Source: Vandiemenella viatica (lineage: Eukaryota > Arthropoda > Insecta > Orthoptera > Morabidae). Taken from it: a DNA stretch of 64,000 bases. The stretch lies in the NCBI GenBank assembly GCA_031002005.1, contig CM061919.1, forward strand, positions 219,912,739-219,976,738, in the 5' to 3' direction. Under the pieces are notes generated by a model. It was not told where the DNA came from, made no database searches, and saw only the letters and a list, made by a program, of their open reading frames with translations. The translations under genes and the position numbers were made by a program. Positions 11,797 to 22,004 of the stretch are shown one piece after another (the first letter of the stretch is position 1; the number at the start of each line of letters is the position of its first letter).

Positions 11797-11855
<59 letters not shown>

Positions 11856-12014
11856 ATCAACAACTTGGCACATGCTAAAAATATCATAAATGGTGATGGT
11901 GAGGATACAAAAGGAAAAAAAAAATGCACAAACAGTTGCCAAATTTTTATAACTAAACAGTAACAGTATTCCACATTTTATATGTCGACAATACTGAATT
12001 GTCCTCACACACGA
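11441..12014 (-). other. RPF1 3' flank and probable 3' UTR
   Basis: This is the sense-strand sequence after the RPF1 stop codon. A minus-strand AATAAA at 11631-11626 is a candidate poly(A) signal about 385 nt beyond the stop. If it is used, the 3' UTR includes the dinucleotide tract at 11799-11854. Confidence 0.4.
11799..11854. repeat. (AC)n microsatellite, about 28 units
   Basis: This is an uninterrupted AC run on the plus strand, (GT)n in the RPF1 sense. Open frames of His-Thr or Cys-Val repeats across it are artefacts. Confidence 0.98.
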
Positions 12015-12335
12015 CTACAAATGGAACTTCCTTCTAGAAGATTCAAGAGCATGTCTTCTGCCTGTCTTGTCCCATTCAAATTCTCCTGTCTTTGTGTCGA
12101 AGGTACCATGTTGCAGCCAGCGCAAGCGCAAGGTGAAGCGTGGGCCGAGTTCACGTAGCCCCACACGCTCTGCCGACTTGTACTGATACATGTGATGTCG
12201 GACAAAAATGTAGTCACGTTGGTTGTGGAATGTCACCACACGTCGTCCTTTGAACTCCGGATCTGCGTTAAATAGTGCTGCAAGGGTGTTGGCTATCGTG
12301 TGGCCCAATCGGGTCGTGAAGTTGTTCAGGATCAC
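12015..12335 (-). CDS. RPF1: RPF1 coding exon 4 (C-terminus, Brix domain)
   Basis: This is the last coding exon. An acceptor TTCCAG precedes 12335 and the stop TAG is at 12017-12015. It encodes the second half of the Brix domain: [12 protein letters not shown], then [17 protein letters not shown], then the family signature [18 protein letters not shown], and the conserved end SRRKFHL. These blocks match RPF1 of animals closely. RPF1 is a nucleolar factor needed for maturation of 60S pre-ribosomes, probably binding pre-rRNA through the Brix fold. The exon joins exon 3 in phase 0 and contains no disruption. Confidence 0.93.
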   Translation of the reverse strand: MILNNFTTRLGHTIANTLAALFNADPEFKGRRVVTFHNQRDYIFVRHHMYQYKSAERVGLRELGPRFTLRLRWLQHGTFDTKTGEFEWDKTGRRHALESSRRKFHL

Positions 12336-12439
12336 CTGGAATATAAGAAGTAATTATACAAAATGTATAAATATAGTTAACAGTTAAAAATAGTAATTAT
12401 GTTTAAAAAAATTAACTTAGTCCAGAACCCGGAGATTGG

Positions 12440-12668
12440 TTGGATCCTCCCAAAGGAGGCATACTAAGACAGCCATTGTGTCAGAGGTAGGATGGCAAGT
12501 TTCTTTTCTCTGGGACCTACAGTTTAATGTGGAAACCAAACCAAGGAATGTCCTGCCATAGTTCATATGATCAAACATGTCTTACATATTCCTGGATCCA
12601 CCCAAATTTGAACCTGGGACCAAACCCCAAAGTTTAGAAAGCAAATGCCTTAACCACTAAGCAACCAG
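12440..12668 (-). repeat. tRNA-derived SINE, family 2, copy 1
   Basis: Read on the minus strand it has a tRNA-like head: GGTTGCTTAGTGGTTAAGG (A box) and a B-box-like GGTCCCAGGTTCAAATT. A body shared with 25928-26130 follows (for example TTTTCTCTGGGACCTA on the plus strand in both). The copies are diverged, so the family is old. Confidence 0.65.
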
Positions 12669-13430
12669 ACAACTCACTAATTATTTACAATACTAGAATG
12701 AAAAGCTAGGGGAGTAAAGCCCAACAGAAAATCCTTTTCCGTGGTAGAACCAAGAAGTCAACAGAATAGAAACAAAATATTGCTTTCAAAGTTAAAACAA
12801 GCCTCAGAAAGCACAGGAAGGTTCGTAAACCACACCCAGGAAACTGGAGACGGTTCCCAATGATAACGATGATGATACTGGAATGACAACACTCAGCAGA
12901 CATCACTCTTTATGAAACAAATATATATTAAAAAGGTTAGAAGTGACATGTCCCAAGGTCAGCACACTGGCATTAGTTTGTTGTGAATTTCAATCATATA
13001 TGAAAATAAAAAAACTTATTTTCAAGTATGAAAAGAAACAAAGTAATTCTGCAAAGTACAGAAGAAAACCACTTTAGATGGATGATAAAAATCAGAGAAA
13101 CTGTTTTAGGATTCAGTTCATCCCAGTCTCTAACCTAGAAAAAGAAACAGCTGATGGAACTACAGTTTTATATTAATTCATCTGCCATGCCACCATTACA
13201 CAGAAGCACTATATTTCGACAACGCATTTAACTTTTTTCGTCAGATTCTGATTATTACTGATCAGAATGCAATGACTGGAATAAGAAAAAGTACATAAAT
13301 AGAAGTTCAACAAAAACTGAATTATTTTCTTAAGATTTTGATCATCTTCACGGATAGATCAGACACTCACCACAAAGTTGCCGAAGCAGGAAAAGTTCCC
13401 ACACACAAATTTTACCGAGTTATACGTTAA
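12669..13430. other. Intronic sequence, nothing recognised
   Basis: AT-rich with no coding frames of interest and no clear repeat structure. Confidence 0.4.
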
Positions 13431-13565
13431 AATTTAATTTAAGAACAGTGGCTTTCCTGGTGTATAATTGCAATGGAGCCTTCACAAATGTACCACCAGA
13501 ATGTGTTCTGAAAACACAATATTGTAAATATTAGCTTCCACAGGTGTGAAAACATCTGTACAGGT

Positions 13566-13951
13566 TAGAGATGGGTCGTTCGCGAGTGAATCAGTTCTTT
13601 AGAGCAATTCTTTTAAAAGAGCGAGTGAGCAATAGCTCACTAAAAAGTGAACAGTAGTAGTTCTAGGTGAGTCGGTCAGAAGTTGGCTAATTCCGAAGAT
13701 CAAGAAGTGCTTGAGCACGTGGGCTTTGTCGACTGCTGAGTCTACTAATTGCATCAAAGTCGATTTAAGGGGGGTATTTTCATCGAAAAGTGGGGGAGTA
13801 ACTGGATTCTGAGGGGTGAGATGTAAAAAAAAAAAAGGTCGCAAATATAACTGAGCAAGTGAGCTAGTGAACCATTCAAAATAACTAGTTCTTTTCGTAG
13901 AGTGCTCAAATGAACACCGCTATTTTTAGTGAATCACTTTGCCCACCTCTA
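13566..13951. mobile_element. hAT MITE
   Basis: The 386-bp element has ends TAGAGATGGG and CCCACCTCTA and a perfect 8-bp target duplication, GTACAGGT, at 13558-13565 and 13952-13959. The interior is rich in GTTC/GAAC and AGCTCAC-type inverted words and encodes nothing. The ends and the 8-bp duplication fit a hAT-mobilised MITE. It inserted after the mini-element around it. Confidence 0.93.
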
Positions 13952-13983
13952 GTACAGGTCAGCCAACCTGTACAGATGATTCC

Positions 13984-14022
13984 ACACCTGAGGAAGACAA
14001 TGGTGCTGATTGTTAATATATC
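13984..14022 (+). ncRNA. Degenerate hammerhead-like motif
   Basis: CTGAGGA (13988-13994) is followed by ACAAT ... ATTGT, a paired stem II, but the GAAA box has become TAAT. The motif aligns with the intact version at 43984-44026. It is probably inactive. Confidence 0.4.
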
Positions 14023-14082
14023 ATGTTTTCACAACACAAGCCAGTGGAACACCCGTGAAGACTTCATTAGAATTTAATTTAA

Positions 14083-15250
14083 TTGTGATGGAGCGCACAC
14101 TCCAGGGGCAATTTTCCTACACACACATCTCTCTCCCTTCATGTGCTCACCTGCTTTTACCCTCTACGAATTTCAACTTTAAATTCTTTCAGCATTTTTG
14201 GTAAATTAATCATTATTTCTCTTGGTAATTTATTACAATCCCTGACCCTCTCGCCTATGAAAGACAGTTTTCTCACACCCTTAAGCTTGAAATTGAATGC
14301 CTGTTTGTAGTTATGGTCATTTGTTCTCTTCCATTTACATTTCTTCATCTTTCCACACCTCATCACCAATATGTACCCTGTACACTCCCACCACTCTCTT
14401 CACACCTCCTCCCATTTTCCAATGAATTCCATACCAGCTCCTTTATTATATCAGTTAGTGATTGTTTTCTGCACTGACTTTCAAAGACAAATCTTGCAGC
14501 CCTTCTTTGCACCTTTTTAAATTTCTATATTTTATACACAAAATGTGGATCCCATACTACATTATCACTTTCAAACAATGATCTGAGCAAAGCTTTGAAA
14601 CCCAATTCCTTTACTTCTCTGATACGCACCGAGCATGGTGGGTGAGCAGTAACACTCTGGCCTCGCATTCGGGACGACGAGGGTTCGAATCCCTGTCAGC
14701 TCATTCAGGTCTGAGTTTTCCATGGTTTCCCCAAATGCCTGGATGCTTCATTCAACAGGCCATGGCCGAATTCCTTCCCATTCCTTGTCCCCAATCCTAT
14801 CCCACCTCTAAAGACCTTGATGTAGATGAAGTGTAAAGCCATCAGTAAAAAAAAAGTTCTCTAATACATTCCCTCATTGCTCTCTCTAACAAATGAAGAA
14901 TTTTGAAACTTTTTCCTACTACCTGTCCAATGTACCTTGCACAGTTGAATCTGATATCAAATCTTATGCCAAGATATTTATGTTTGAAGTCTTCAATAAG
15001 CAATTCAATCACCACTTTGTAATCATAATCAACCTTTAGCTTTTTATCTATGTACCTAATTAACTGACTCGTGTTTGCATTTGTCTTCATACCATTTTAG
15101 GGGTCATTCGGTCAAAAGCCTTTGAAAAATCTAGTGTCATACTATTAATTTGTACTCCCTTGAACATTTCATCCAAAATATCTTCCATACCCTATTAACT
15201 GATATTGGCATGAATATCCTTGCCTAAAGCCATGTTGTCACCTTCAAAAC
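14083..15250 (-). pseudogene. Decayed LINE 3' region (split by a SINE)
   Basis: Minus-strand blocks resemble the C-terminal region of a Jockey/CR1-type LINE: KYLGIRFDIRFN, then QVVGKSFKILHLLERAMREC (15090-14842). Beyond the SINE come VQRRAARFV- and HNYKQAFNFKLKG-like blocks (14560-14157). The 3' end has the tail AATTAAATTAAATT, shared with copies at 41255 and 63487. Multiple stops and frameshifts show long decay. Confidence 0.65.
14626..14856 (+). repeat. tRNA-derived SINE, family 1, copy 1
   Basis: The tRNA-like head starts near GCACCGAGCATGGTGGGTG and has a clear B box GGGTTCGAATCCC (about 14691). The body has GGTTTCCCCAAAT and a GTCCCCAATCC segment, with a poly(A) end. An 11-bp target duplication TTCTCTRATAC (one mismatch) lies at 14615-14625 and 14857-14867. 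It interrupts the LINE remnant around it. This is the best full-length representative of the family in the window. Confidence 0.85.
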
Positions 15251-15355
15251 CACTTATGCTGCTCACAGACATTTCTGATGTGGCTGAATAGCTGTGTAAT
15301 CGTGTACGTCACAACACAAGACAAATACAGAATTTAATTAAACATTCCACTGTCA

Positions 15356-15495
15356 CACCCTACAGTGGTTCTTAAAGCATGTAAGGAGTTTATGGTGTGG
15401 GAAACTTGTAGCACTCACAAGTTCTCAGTTCGGGTACTGTGGGTTCACAAAACCCATACATGGCACTTACATACCAGGCCCCTGCAGTGAGTCAT
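15356..15495 (-). repeat. 5' UTR fragment of the I-type LINE
   Basis: About 140 bp matches 37690-37825, the 5' end of the large LINE: GGTGTGGGAAACTTG, ACTCACAAGTT and TACCAGGCCCCTG are shared in the same order. The orientation is the same. LINE fragments normally keep the 3' end, so an isolated 5' piece is unusual. Confidence 0.65.
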
Positions 15496-16211
15496 TGGCA
15501 GAATAACTGGTTGGCTGGAGGGTCAATTATCCATTATGTTCCAGTGTTAACACATCTTTTGCACTGTTCTGCAATCAACTAATTGGTAATTCCTTACTCC
15601 TTTATGTTTAATTTTAGTAATTGGTTATGTAACGTACTTTGTATCTCATTAAGATCTTACTCAATGCAAGACAAGTATTCTACGTACTAGTAACTTATTG
15701 ATAATATGAAATATGCATTGCCTCTGGAACTGATTACTTATTTTGGCAGCACAATCAATTGTCACACTTCTCCAAGACATCCAGTGGACCAGAGAGCTTA
15801 ACATATACTGAATGCAAATCAGAAAAAATAACTAATATAATATAGTCTTACAGACAGTTCTTTGCTACTACCCAGCTGTACACACTGTACTGTAGAACAC
15901 CCTTGACTGAGTTACTCATCCAAAAATTTTACTTTCCTATCATTTTCCGAAAATCTGATCTAATGCTGGGATGGTTACTTGAAACAGGCCTGCAAAAATT
16001 TCTATTCTAACTAACAAATTAAAATATTAATACACATAATATAACCCAAACAGCTGCTACTCCTAGTAAGAACTAGTCTTTCCCTACCCACAACTGTCTT
16101 CTACACAACATATATGGAAACATGTAGATACCAGGAAGAAACCTAATACCACAGGGGAAATAGATGGAAGAGGAATTTCACACCATCTCACACTCAACCT
16201 CCCCCAAATTA
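15496..16211. other. Intronic sequence, nothing recognised
   Basis: No coding frames, element ends or notable repeats are seen. Confidence 0.4.
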
Positions 16212-16308
16212 TGAGGGTAATTCGGAAAGTAACCTCTGTTTGGTTATAAATAAAAAAACTTGGATGGTAAAAAATATTTTATTTTATACATCTTACAACT
16301 ACAGCTTT

Positions 16309-17576
16309 TTACTATTTTTCAACATAGTCACCACTTAAATTTAAGCATTTGCCATAGTGTTTCACTAATTTACAAATTCCTTCTTCATAAAATTTAGCCG
16401 CCTGGGCACGCAACCAATCTTTCACAGCATTTTGAAGTTTGTCGTCGTCGTCATTGAAGTACTGTGACGCAAGCCACTTCTTCATGTGAGTGAAGAGATT
16501 AAACTCACTAGGTGCTAAGTCGGGGCTGTAAGGGGGATGATCAAAAATGTCCCATTTGAATTGCTTGATGCTCTTGAGTCTTACAGGCACTGTGAGGACA
16601 AGCGTTGTGATGCAAAAACACAACTCCGAATGATAGCTTATTGCGACGTTTGTTTTGAATGGTTGGCTTAAATTTCTTCAAAGTTTCACAGTAGACATCT
16701 GAAGTGATTGTGGTGCCACGTTGCATAAATTCAACGAGCAAAACTCCTTCAGCATCCCAAAAGACTTTCATAACCTTGAAATGAAGTCTTCATGGGTGTA
16801 TCGCCACATAGTGTTTTGAAAACACGACTAGCTCTGTCGTCTTCATCAGGTGTCAAGACATCTGCACAGGTTGGCTGACCGTCAGATACTCATGTTTTCA
16901 AAACACTATCGGGTGGTACACACATTTCAAGCATACGCCGGAAAAGTCTCCGTTCTTATGTCATAACCTTCCTCACTGAAAACGTTTGGCAGGCATTCTT
17001 CAGCTTGCATGGAGAATTGTTATGGCCCCAGGCCATCGACTGTTGTTTCATTTCGGCATTTCGTACACCACCCACGTTTCGTCACCAGTCACAATCCTCT
17101 TCAAAAAATCTTCTCCTTCCGTCATAGCGTGAAAGGAAGTTTAAGGCAGAGCCAATTCGTTTGGTTTTGTGGACCTCTGAAAGCAATTTCGGTACCCACC
17201 TAGCACAGAACTTCTGCTAGCCTAATTTATCAGTGACAACCTTGTTCAAAACTGTATGAGAAATTTGCGGGAATTGTTCAGAAAGTTCAGAGATTGTGAA
17301 TCTTCTATTTTCACAAACTTTTTTGTCCACTTTCTTGACAAGATCAATACTCACAACAGAAGGTCTACCACTTCTCTCTTCATCATGAATGTTTGTTCTA
17401 CCACTTTTAAAAAATCGGACCCATTGCTGCACAACAACACCTTCACTCATAACGTTCGGACCATATACAGAACAGAATTGATGATGAATGTCTGCTGCTG
17501 AAACGTTTTGCGCCAAAAGAAATATTATTACAGCAAGCACTTTGCATTTTGTGGGATTTTCTATTGCAGCGCTCAT
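16309..17576 (-). pseudogene. Mariner transposase pseudogene
   Basis: The N-terminal DNA-binding part (17576-17217) has a helix-turn-helix region and the linker DEERSGRPSVVS. The C-terminal catalytic part (16771-16312) includes HPPYSPDLAPSEFNLF, whose Asp is the last member of the DD34D triad. The middle catalytic block reads LHHNACPH where active enzymes have HDNA, so the second Asp is lost. The gene is further broken by a 183-bp insertion at 16778 and by frameshifts. It is inactive. Confidence 0.88.
16778..16960 (-). mobile_element. PLE-type hammerhead mini-element, copy 2
   Basis: The 183-bp insert sits inside the mariner transposase with a 10-bp target duplication TCATAACCTT (16768-16777 and 16961-16970). 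It has a 17-nt perfect inverted repeat (ATAGTGTTTTGAAAACA at 16808-16824, its complement at 16893-16909), made by an inverted copy of its own 3' end. It carries CTGATGA (complement of 16843-16849) and an ACGAC/GTCGT stem. The GAAA box is deleted relative to the copy at 43874. It encodes nothing. Confidence 0.85.
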
Positions 17577-17738
17577 GTTTTAAGATTATAACAAGACAAT
17601 GCACAAAAGAACGAGGTTCGTACTGTCACAACTGGATGTTTACTGAATGGGGGAACACGCAGATGTGAAAATGGCGGCGCTCTGCGCACGACTACTAGCA
17701 CCACACTAGAACGAATTACTTTCCGAATTACCCTCGTA

Positions 17739-18061
17739 TTTCTCATTCTGAATATAATCTAAGGTAACAGAGTTAACTGAATTTCAGATTTTCATTTGAT
17801 GTTTAAACCTTTTTGCGATATCACATCTTTTTCAAGCAATGGTCTCATCTGTTTTAACTTCTTTTCAAACCAGCCATCTGTCCCTTCATACAATCTTATA
17901 GGGTTGAATGATTTTAATTTTTTTTAAAGACTGTACCTATTACCTGTTATTCCTTTCAGCGTTATCTTGGGAACCAAACTGAAAATTTGTTTTTATTTCT
18001 TGCAGCTGCATTATTTAATAAAACAGATTACTTTTTGCAAAAATTTGAATCAATGAATTAC
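17739..18061. other. Intronic sequence, nothing recognised
   Basis: AT-rich intron 3 sequence next to the exon 3 donor. Confidence 0.4.
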
Positions 18062-18286
18062 CTCAGGGCGGTGTTGGGATATTGCCTTGTGGCTGCGACC
18101 AAGGTCAGTGGTGAGCTTGACGTTGCTGAGTTTGAAGTTAGCTGTAGGACCATCAGGCAAGTGGACGATCAGCATACCGTTGGGCTGTCTCTGGTCTTCA
18201 TTTATTACGATCAGATCTGTGTAACCCTCACGCTTGCAGCTCTCCACCATCTTCTTGACACCTGAACGGTTGCGGTATCGAGTTAT
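18062..18286 (-). CDS. RPF1: RPF1 coding exon 3
   Basis: This is a 225-nt exon (75 codons, phase 0 at both ends). An acceptor ATTTCAG precedes 18286 and the donor GTAATT follows 18062. It encodes the start and middle of the Brix domain: ITRYRNRSGVKKM, then the conserved TDLIVINEDQRQPNGMLIVHL and PDGPTANFKLSNVKL blocks, ending RPE. The match to animal RPF1 is strong. It joins exon 4 to give PE|VILNNF. Confidence 0.93.
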
Positions 18287-18293
18287 CTGAAAT

Positions 18294-19424
18294 CAAAACA
18301 ATATAGTTAAAACTACTGGCAAAACTCTCAATCATATTATAACACAAAGTATGAATGTAAAAACCACACAAGCTATGTGAAATCATCACTGTCTGTATTT
18401 TAACAATCATAATAATGATAAATCCCTATGTGCATTAGTGGCTGGAAACAGATTTTGAGTTACCACAAATTTGAACTACACTTTTATACTACAATGGATG
18501 TAAAATCAAAAACCAACATTTGTTTATGCACTACAAACATATGATACACACTTGTATGATACACACTTGTATAGTTGTGGAGTGAAGGACTGTTGGGGCA
18601 TTTTCATGCACACTGGCAAAGCCGAAGCCGGTGCCAGAGCAGGTACTGCTGCCAGCGAGAGGGGATTTTCACAGACACACCAGCAAAACCAGAGCCGGTG
18701 CCAACCTTTTCACACCAAGTGCAGTAGGTTTTTAGCTTTGGTGGAAGAAAGATGCATTCCTTACTCAACAAATGTTACTTTAATAGATTATTATACCTCA
18801 GAAGGAAATACAGAAAATATTTAACTAACAGTGCTTGGTACTTTTTCTATTGACTTAAATATAAAAAGAGAATTAGAAAAATAGTAAAATAAATTAAAAA
18901 CACAAATATTCAGCTATATTTTTATTTCATTGAATAATTTTCTCAATTACTAAATCAACCAATTTTTTTTTCAAATATTATTATGCATTAGGTATGTTAA
19001 CTGTGACTGGAATTTATAAATAGGGCACAAAAAAACTATCAAATTATTATTTTTTATTTTTTATTTTTAAGTATCAGGAGCAACCTTTATTGAGTTACAT
19101 GAGACCTACAGATTGGGAATAAGCACAAGTAAAGTAAACTGTAGGTGTGGAAAGTGACGCGGATATTTCTGAATGAAGATTTCAAAGTGAAAAGAAGAAA
19201 AGAACAACTGAAAGTTGACAAGTTAGTAATAACAATACAGAATAGTTTACACAATTTATTTTGTTAATTTTCCATGTCAATGTGCCCGCAGTTCTGACAA
19301 AGTATCTTTCGGTTGATATAAAAAATAATAGTACAACCAGATTTTGCTTACGTTTTACTTTACTTAAAATTGTAAATATGGTTGTGCTATTTTTTGAGGT
19401 ATCAAATCAAAGATACTTAGCTGC
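18294..19424. other. Intronic sequence with a short repeated GC motif
   Basis: A motif of about 45 bp (TTTTCANNCACACNNGCAAARCC, then GAGCCGGTGCCA-like) occurs at about 18599-18640 and again at 18663-18707. A reverse-orientation relative is at about 22240-22295. The rest is AT-rich without genes. Confidence 0.45.
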
Positions 19425-19592
19425 GAAACAAGTGGTGCCATGATTATAAAAACTGGACACTTGATGATTGGAAGAATGTGGTATTGTCCGATGAATCATC
19501 TTTAACATTGTTTCCTACTGACGGCCGGGTTTATGTATGAAGAATCCCAAAAGAAGCCTACGATCCAGACTGCCTGATCTTTCTAAGTGTTG
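19425..19592 (+). pseudogene. Tc1-like transposase fragment
   Basis: A short stretch reads WCHDYKNWTLDDWKNVV, then LSDESSLTLFPTDGRVYV, then an in-frame TGA, then RIPKEAYDPDC. This is the region around the first catalytic Asp (SDES) of Tc1 transposases. Both sides are missing and no inverted repeats are visible. Confidence 0.7.
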
Positions 19593-19724
19593 TACATATT
19601 TCAGCTATCTTCTTATCCAAGATATATAACTGTATTTCATAAAAATTTCTTCACATAAAGAAACGGTCTATGCATATCAATTAATGAATGGTGGCACTTA
19701 CTCGCCCCTGACACCTGGGAGTGG

Positions 19725-21730
19725 GTGGAATGCTCTTCTTGGGCACAAGCAGAACGAACACAGCGTAATGCGACATTAAAACAGTCGTCCAAATTTGAAC
19801 GCCTTGAATCAAGACAGCCTAAGGAAGATAAAGCAGAGAAGAAACGAACTGTCTTGAATTTTATGGGGAAAACCATCGAAGATGCGGCCTTATCAGTCCT
19901 TGAAAAAGGACTAAACTTTGCACCAACACCAGCAGCTTTACCAATCGCTGACTTCATCAGCGGCATCTAACAGGTCACCTACAGCCTACCATCAGCTGTA
20001 GCGGAGGAAATACGTCGCGAGACATGCCGTACTCTCACGAGGACCGCTACTCCGAGGAACAACATCTCCAGACAGGAAAGAGACGCGCTGCGTTCTCTGC
20101 AAGAAGATCCTGAAATAGTCGTCCTTCCAGCTGACAAAGGGAATATAACCGTCCTACTACAAGCTGCAGAATACAAGGAGAAGATGTACAAATTACTTGA
20201 CGACGCAGCTTACAGGAAGATGGTGTCCGATCCCACCAGCAGGATACAAAGGAAAAACGATTGAACTTCTGCGAAATTCCGTACCCGACGATACAGCCAA
20301 GAATCTTCGTCCTCGTGCTGCCGCACCACCTAGGCTCTATGGACTGCCTAAAGTGCACAAGCCGGGCTTGCCCATGAGGCCCATAGTAAGCACAATAGGT
20401 GCGCCCACATATGGTCTGGCCATATACCTGACGTCAGTCTTGAGTCCATCAGTTGGAAAATGTGAGCACCACATCAAGAACTCAGCTCAATTCGTCGAAA
20501 AACTGCAACAACTAAGACTGTCCGACTCTGATCTCATGGTCAGTTTTGACGTAGTGTCACTATTCACCAGAGTTCCCCTCAAGGAATCACTGGAACTGAT
20601 TGGCGAAAAATTTGGGCCTGAGCTCACAAAACTGTTCAGCTTTGTCCTAACATCCACATATTTTCTCTTCGATGGACAGTATTATGAACAAACGGATGGG
20701 GTAGCTATGGGTAGCCCACTGTCACCTGTGGTTGCCGACATGTACATGGAGCACTTTGAGGATGAAGCACTGGAATCGGCACAGTTAAAACCAACGGTGT
20801 TCTACAGATATGTTGATGACACATTTGTCGTCTGGCCACACGGAAAACAAGAACTTCAATCTTTCCTGCAACACCTGAACTCCGTCCACAGCCAGATACA
20901 ATTCACTATGGAGGTGGAACAGAACGGCCAACTACCATTTTTGGATGTACTGGTAAAGAGAAGACCGGATGGTACATTAGGGCACAGTGTTTACCGGAAG
21001 GCTACTCATACGCACCAGTATTTACATGCCACCAGCTGCCACCACCCGACACAGAGGGAAGGAGTGCTAAATACACTGGTTCACAGAGCACGTGTGATTT
21101 CTGACAAAGACAGCTTGTCTGCTGAACTAACACATCTCAAGAACGTGTTCCAGAGTGATGGCTACGACAACCGCCAAATTCGGCGCGCCTTGAGGCGGAA
21201 GACCTCGCAAGAACCAACTGAGGAAGAGGACAAGCCAAGAGCCACAGCCTTCATCCCGTACGCCGGTAATGTATCAAGCAAAATTGGCAGAATTCTACGC
21301 CGACAAAACAACAAGTGCGTGTACCGCCCGCCGGCCAAGATTAAAGCCCTACTTGGCTCGGTTAAAGATGATTTGGGTCTCAGGAAACCTGGCGTAAACC
21401 ACATACCGTGCGAGTGTGGAAAAGCATTCGTCGGGCAGACTATTCGCACGATCAAAGAACGGTGTAGGGAATATAAACGCCACACCGAACTATAGCAGCC
21501 GTCAAAATCCGCAGTTGCTGAACACTGTCTTGAGACACGGCATAATATTAAATATGAGGACACCGAAGTTCTGAGAAACACATCTCACTTCTGGGACTGT
21601 GTGTACAAGGAAGCCATCGAGATCCGGCTACGGAGCAACCTCATAAACAAAGACAACGGGTTCCAACTAAGTCAGGCTTGGAACCCAGCACTGAAGCGGC
21701 TCCGCAAACACCAGAGCCGAGGCACTGTGC
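19725..21730 (+). pseudogene. Penelope-type reverse transcriptase / GIY-YIG protein (disrupted)
   Basis: The gene reads through an N-terminal region (GKTIEDAALSVLEKGLNFAP) to a TAA at 19966-19968, then EIVVLPADKGN, then a frameshift near 20260. A long open RT follows (20266-21492): APPRLYGLPKVHKPG, SFDVVSLFTRVPL, DGVAMGSPLSP and the catalytic FYRYVDDTFVVW, then PFLDVLVKRRPDGTLG. The GIY-YIG part begins IPCECGKAFVGQT and is cut by a TAG at 21493-21495. It continues in frame (KSAVAEH, then FWDCVYKEAIEIR) to about 21730. The RT core looks intact. In PLEs the enzyme copies the RNA at a nick made by its endonuclease. Confidence 0.9.
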
Positions 21731-21842
21731 GCGACGGAGGTGGCGTAGAGACTGATGGACACTGCTCGACGCACTGTAACGCACCGCCCCCACCACCGCC
21801 ATCGGAGCGACCCGGCGGGAGTGGGAGGGCGGGGTCGGAGGG

Positions 21843-21850
21843 TATAAATA
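21843..21850 (+). promoter_or_regulatory. TATA-like box in the PLE tail
   Basis: TATAAATA lies directly after the G-rich GGGAGGGCGGGG stretch and 68 bp before the hammerhead-like motif. In PLEs the terminal repeat drives the next copy, so this may be the element promoter. Confidence 0.4.
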
Positions 21851-21917
21851 TCGATGCGCGTGGAGCAGTCCAGCAGTCGCGTCCTGGACTGCGTTCCTCA
21901 CGCCGACCACTGGACGC

Positions 21918-21958
21918 TACCTGAAGATGATGGCACGGTACACCATCGAAAATTCGTA
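21918..21958 (+). ncRNA. Hammerhead-ribozyme-like motif (Penelope tail)
   Basis: The order is TAC (21918-21920), CTGAAGA, one extra T, GATGG (21929-21933), a 9-nt loop, CCATC (21943-21947), GAA, AATT, C, then GTA (21956-21958). UAC/GUA is stem I, GAUGG/CCAUC is stem II and AAUU is a palindromic stem III. The predicted cut follows the C at 21955. Core bases are intact. All three stems differ in sequence from the 11358 motif but keep pairing. Confidence 0.65.
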
Positions 21959-22004
21959 CATTTACGACCAAATGACCCGGCTGCACGCCCGAGAGATCTT
22001 CAAA

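Larger units (their letters stand above)
13443..14070 (+). mobile_element. PLE-type hammerhead mini-element, copy 1 (split by a MITE)
   Basis: The element is flanked by a 12-bp target duplication AATTTAATTTAA (13431-13442 and 14071-14082). Without the nested MITE and one copy of its duplication it is about 234 bp. It starts with a partial inverted copy of its own 3' end: GTTCTGAAAACAC near 13504 mirrors GTTTTCACAACAC near 14024. It ends with CACCCGTGAAGACTTCATTAG, homologous to the ends of the copies at 16778 and 43874. The hammerhead core is degenerate. There is no coding capacity. The right target copy lies in the 3' tail of an old LINE. Confidence 0.7.
16212..17736 (-). mobile_element. Mariner element with nested insertion
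   Basis: The terminal inverted repeats GAGGGTAATTCGGAAAGTAA are perfect over 20 bp at 16213-16232 and 17716-17735. TA dinucleotides flank them at 16210-16211 and 17737-17738, as expected for mariner insertion. The span is 1525 bp, which falls to about 1.33 kb (normal mariner size) once the 183-bp insert and one target copy are removed. A single transposase gene on the minus strand is broken by frameshifts. Confidence 0.93.
12336..18061 (-). other. RPF1 intron 3 (5.7 kb)
   Basis: The intron runs from donor GTAATT at 18061-18056 to acceptor TTCCAG at 12341-12336. It is filled with a SINE, LINE fragments, a PLE mini-element split by a hAT MITE, and a mariner carrying a second mini-element. Confidence 0.85.
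19690..22004 (+). mobile_element. Penelope-like element, nearly complete
   Basis: The copy comprises the N-terminal region, reverse transcriptase, GIY-YIG endonuclease and 3' tail in order on the plus strand, antisense to RPF1. After the gene come a GC-rich segment with a TATA-like TATAAATA (21843-21850), a hammerhead-like motif (21918-21958) and an end CCCGGCTGCACGCCCGAGAG. That end resembles the 3' ends of the mini-elements. The coding damage is small: two stops and one frameshift. The 5' end is not delimited, because I found no clear target duplication. Confidence 0.85.

Noticed and set aside
11687..12008. Open frames of His-Thr or Cys-Val repeats
   Set aside because: They are translations of the (AC)n tract in several frames and have no family resemblance.
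14680..14710. Possible tRNA gene (B-box GGGTTCGAATCCC)
   Set aside because: No cloverleaf can be formed, and the sequence continues into a SINE body with a poly(A) end and TSD.
20047..21581. Minus-strand open frames opposite the Penelope reverse transcriptase
   Set aside because: They are antisense shadows of a clear RT/GIY-YIG frame.
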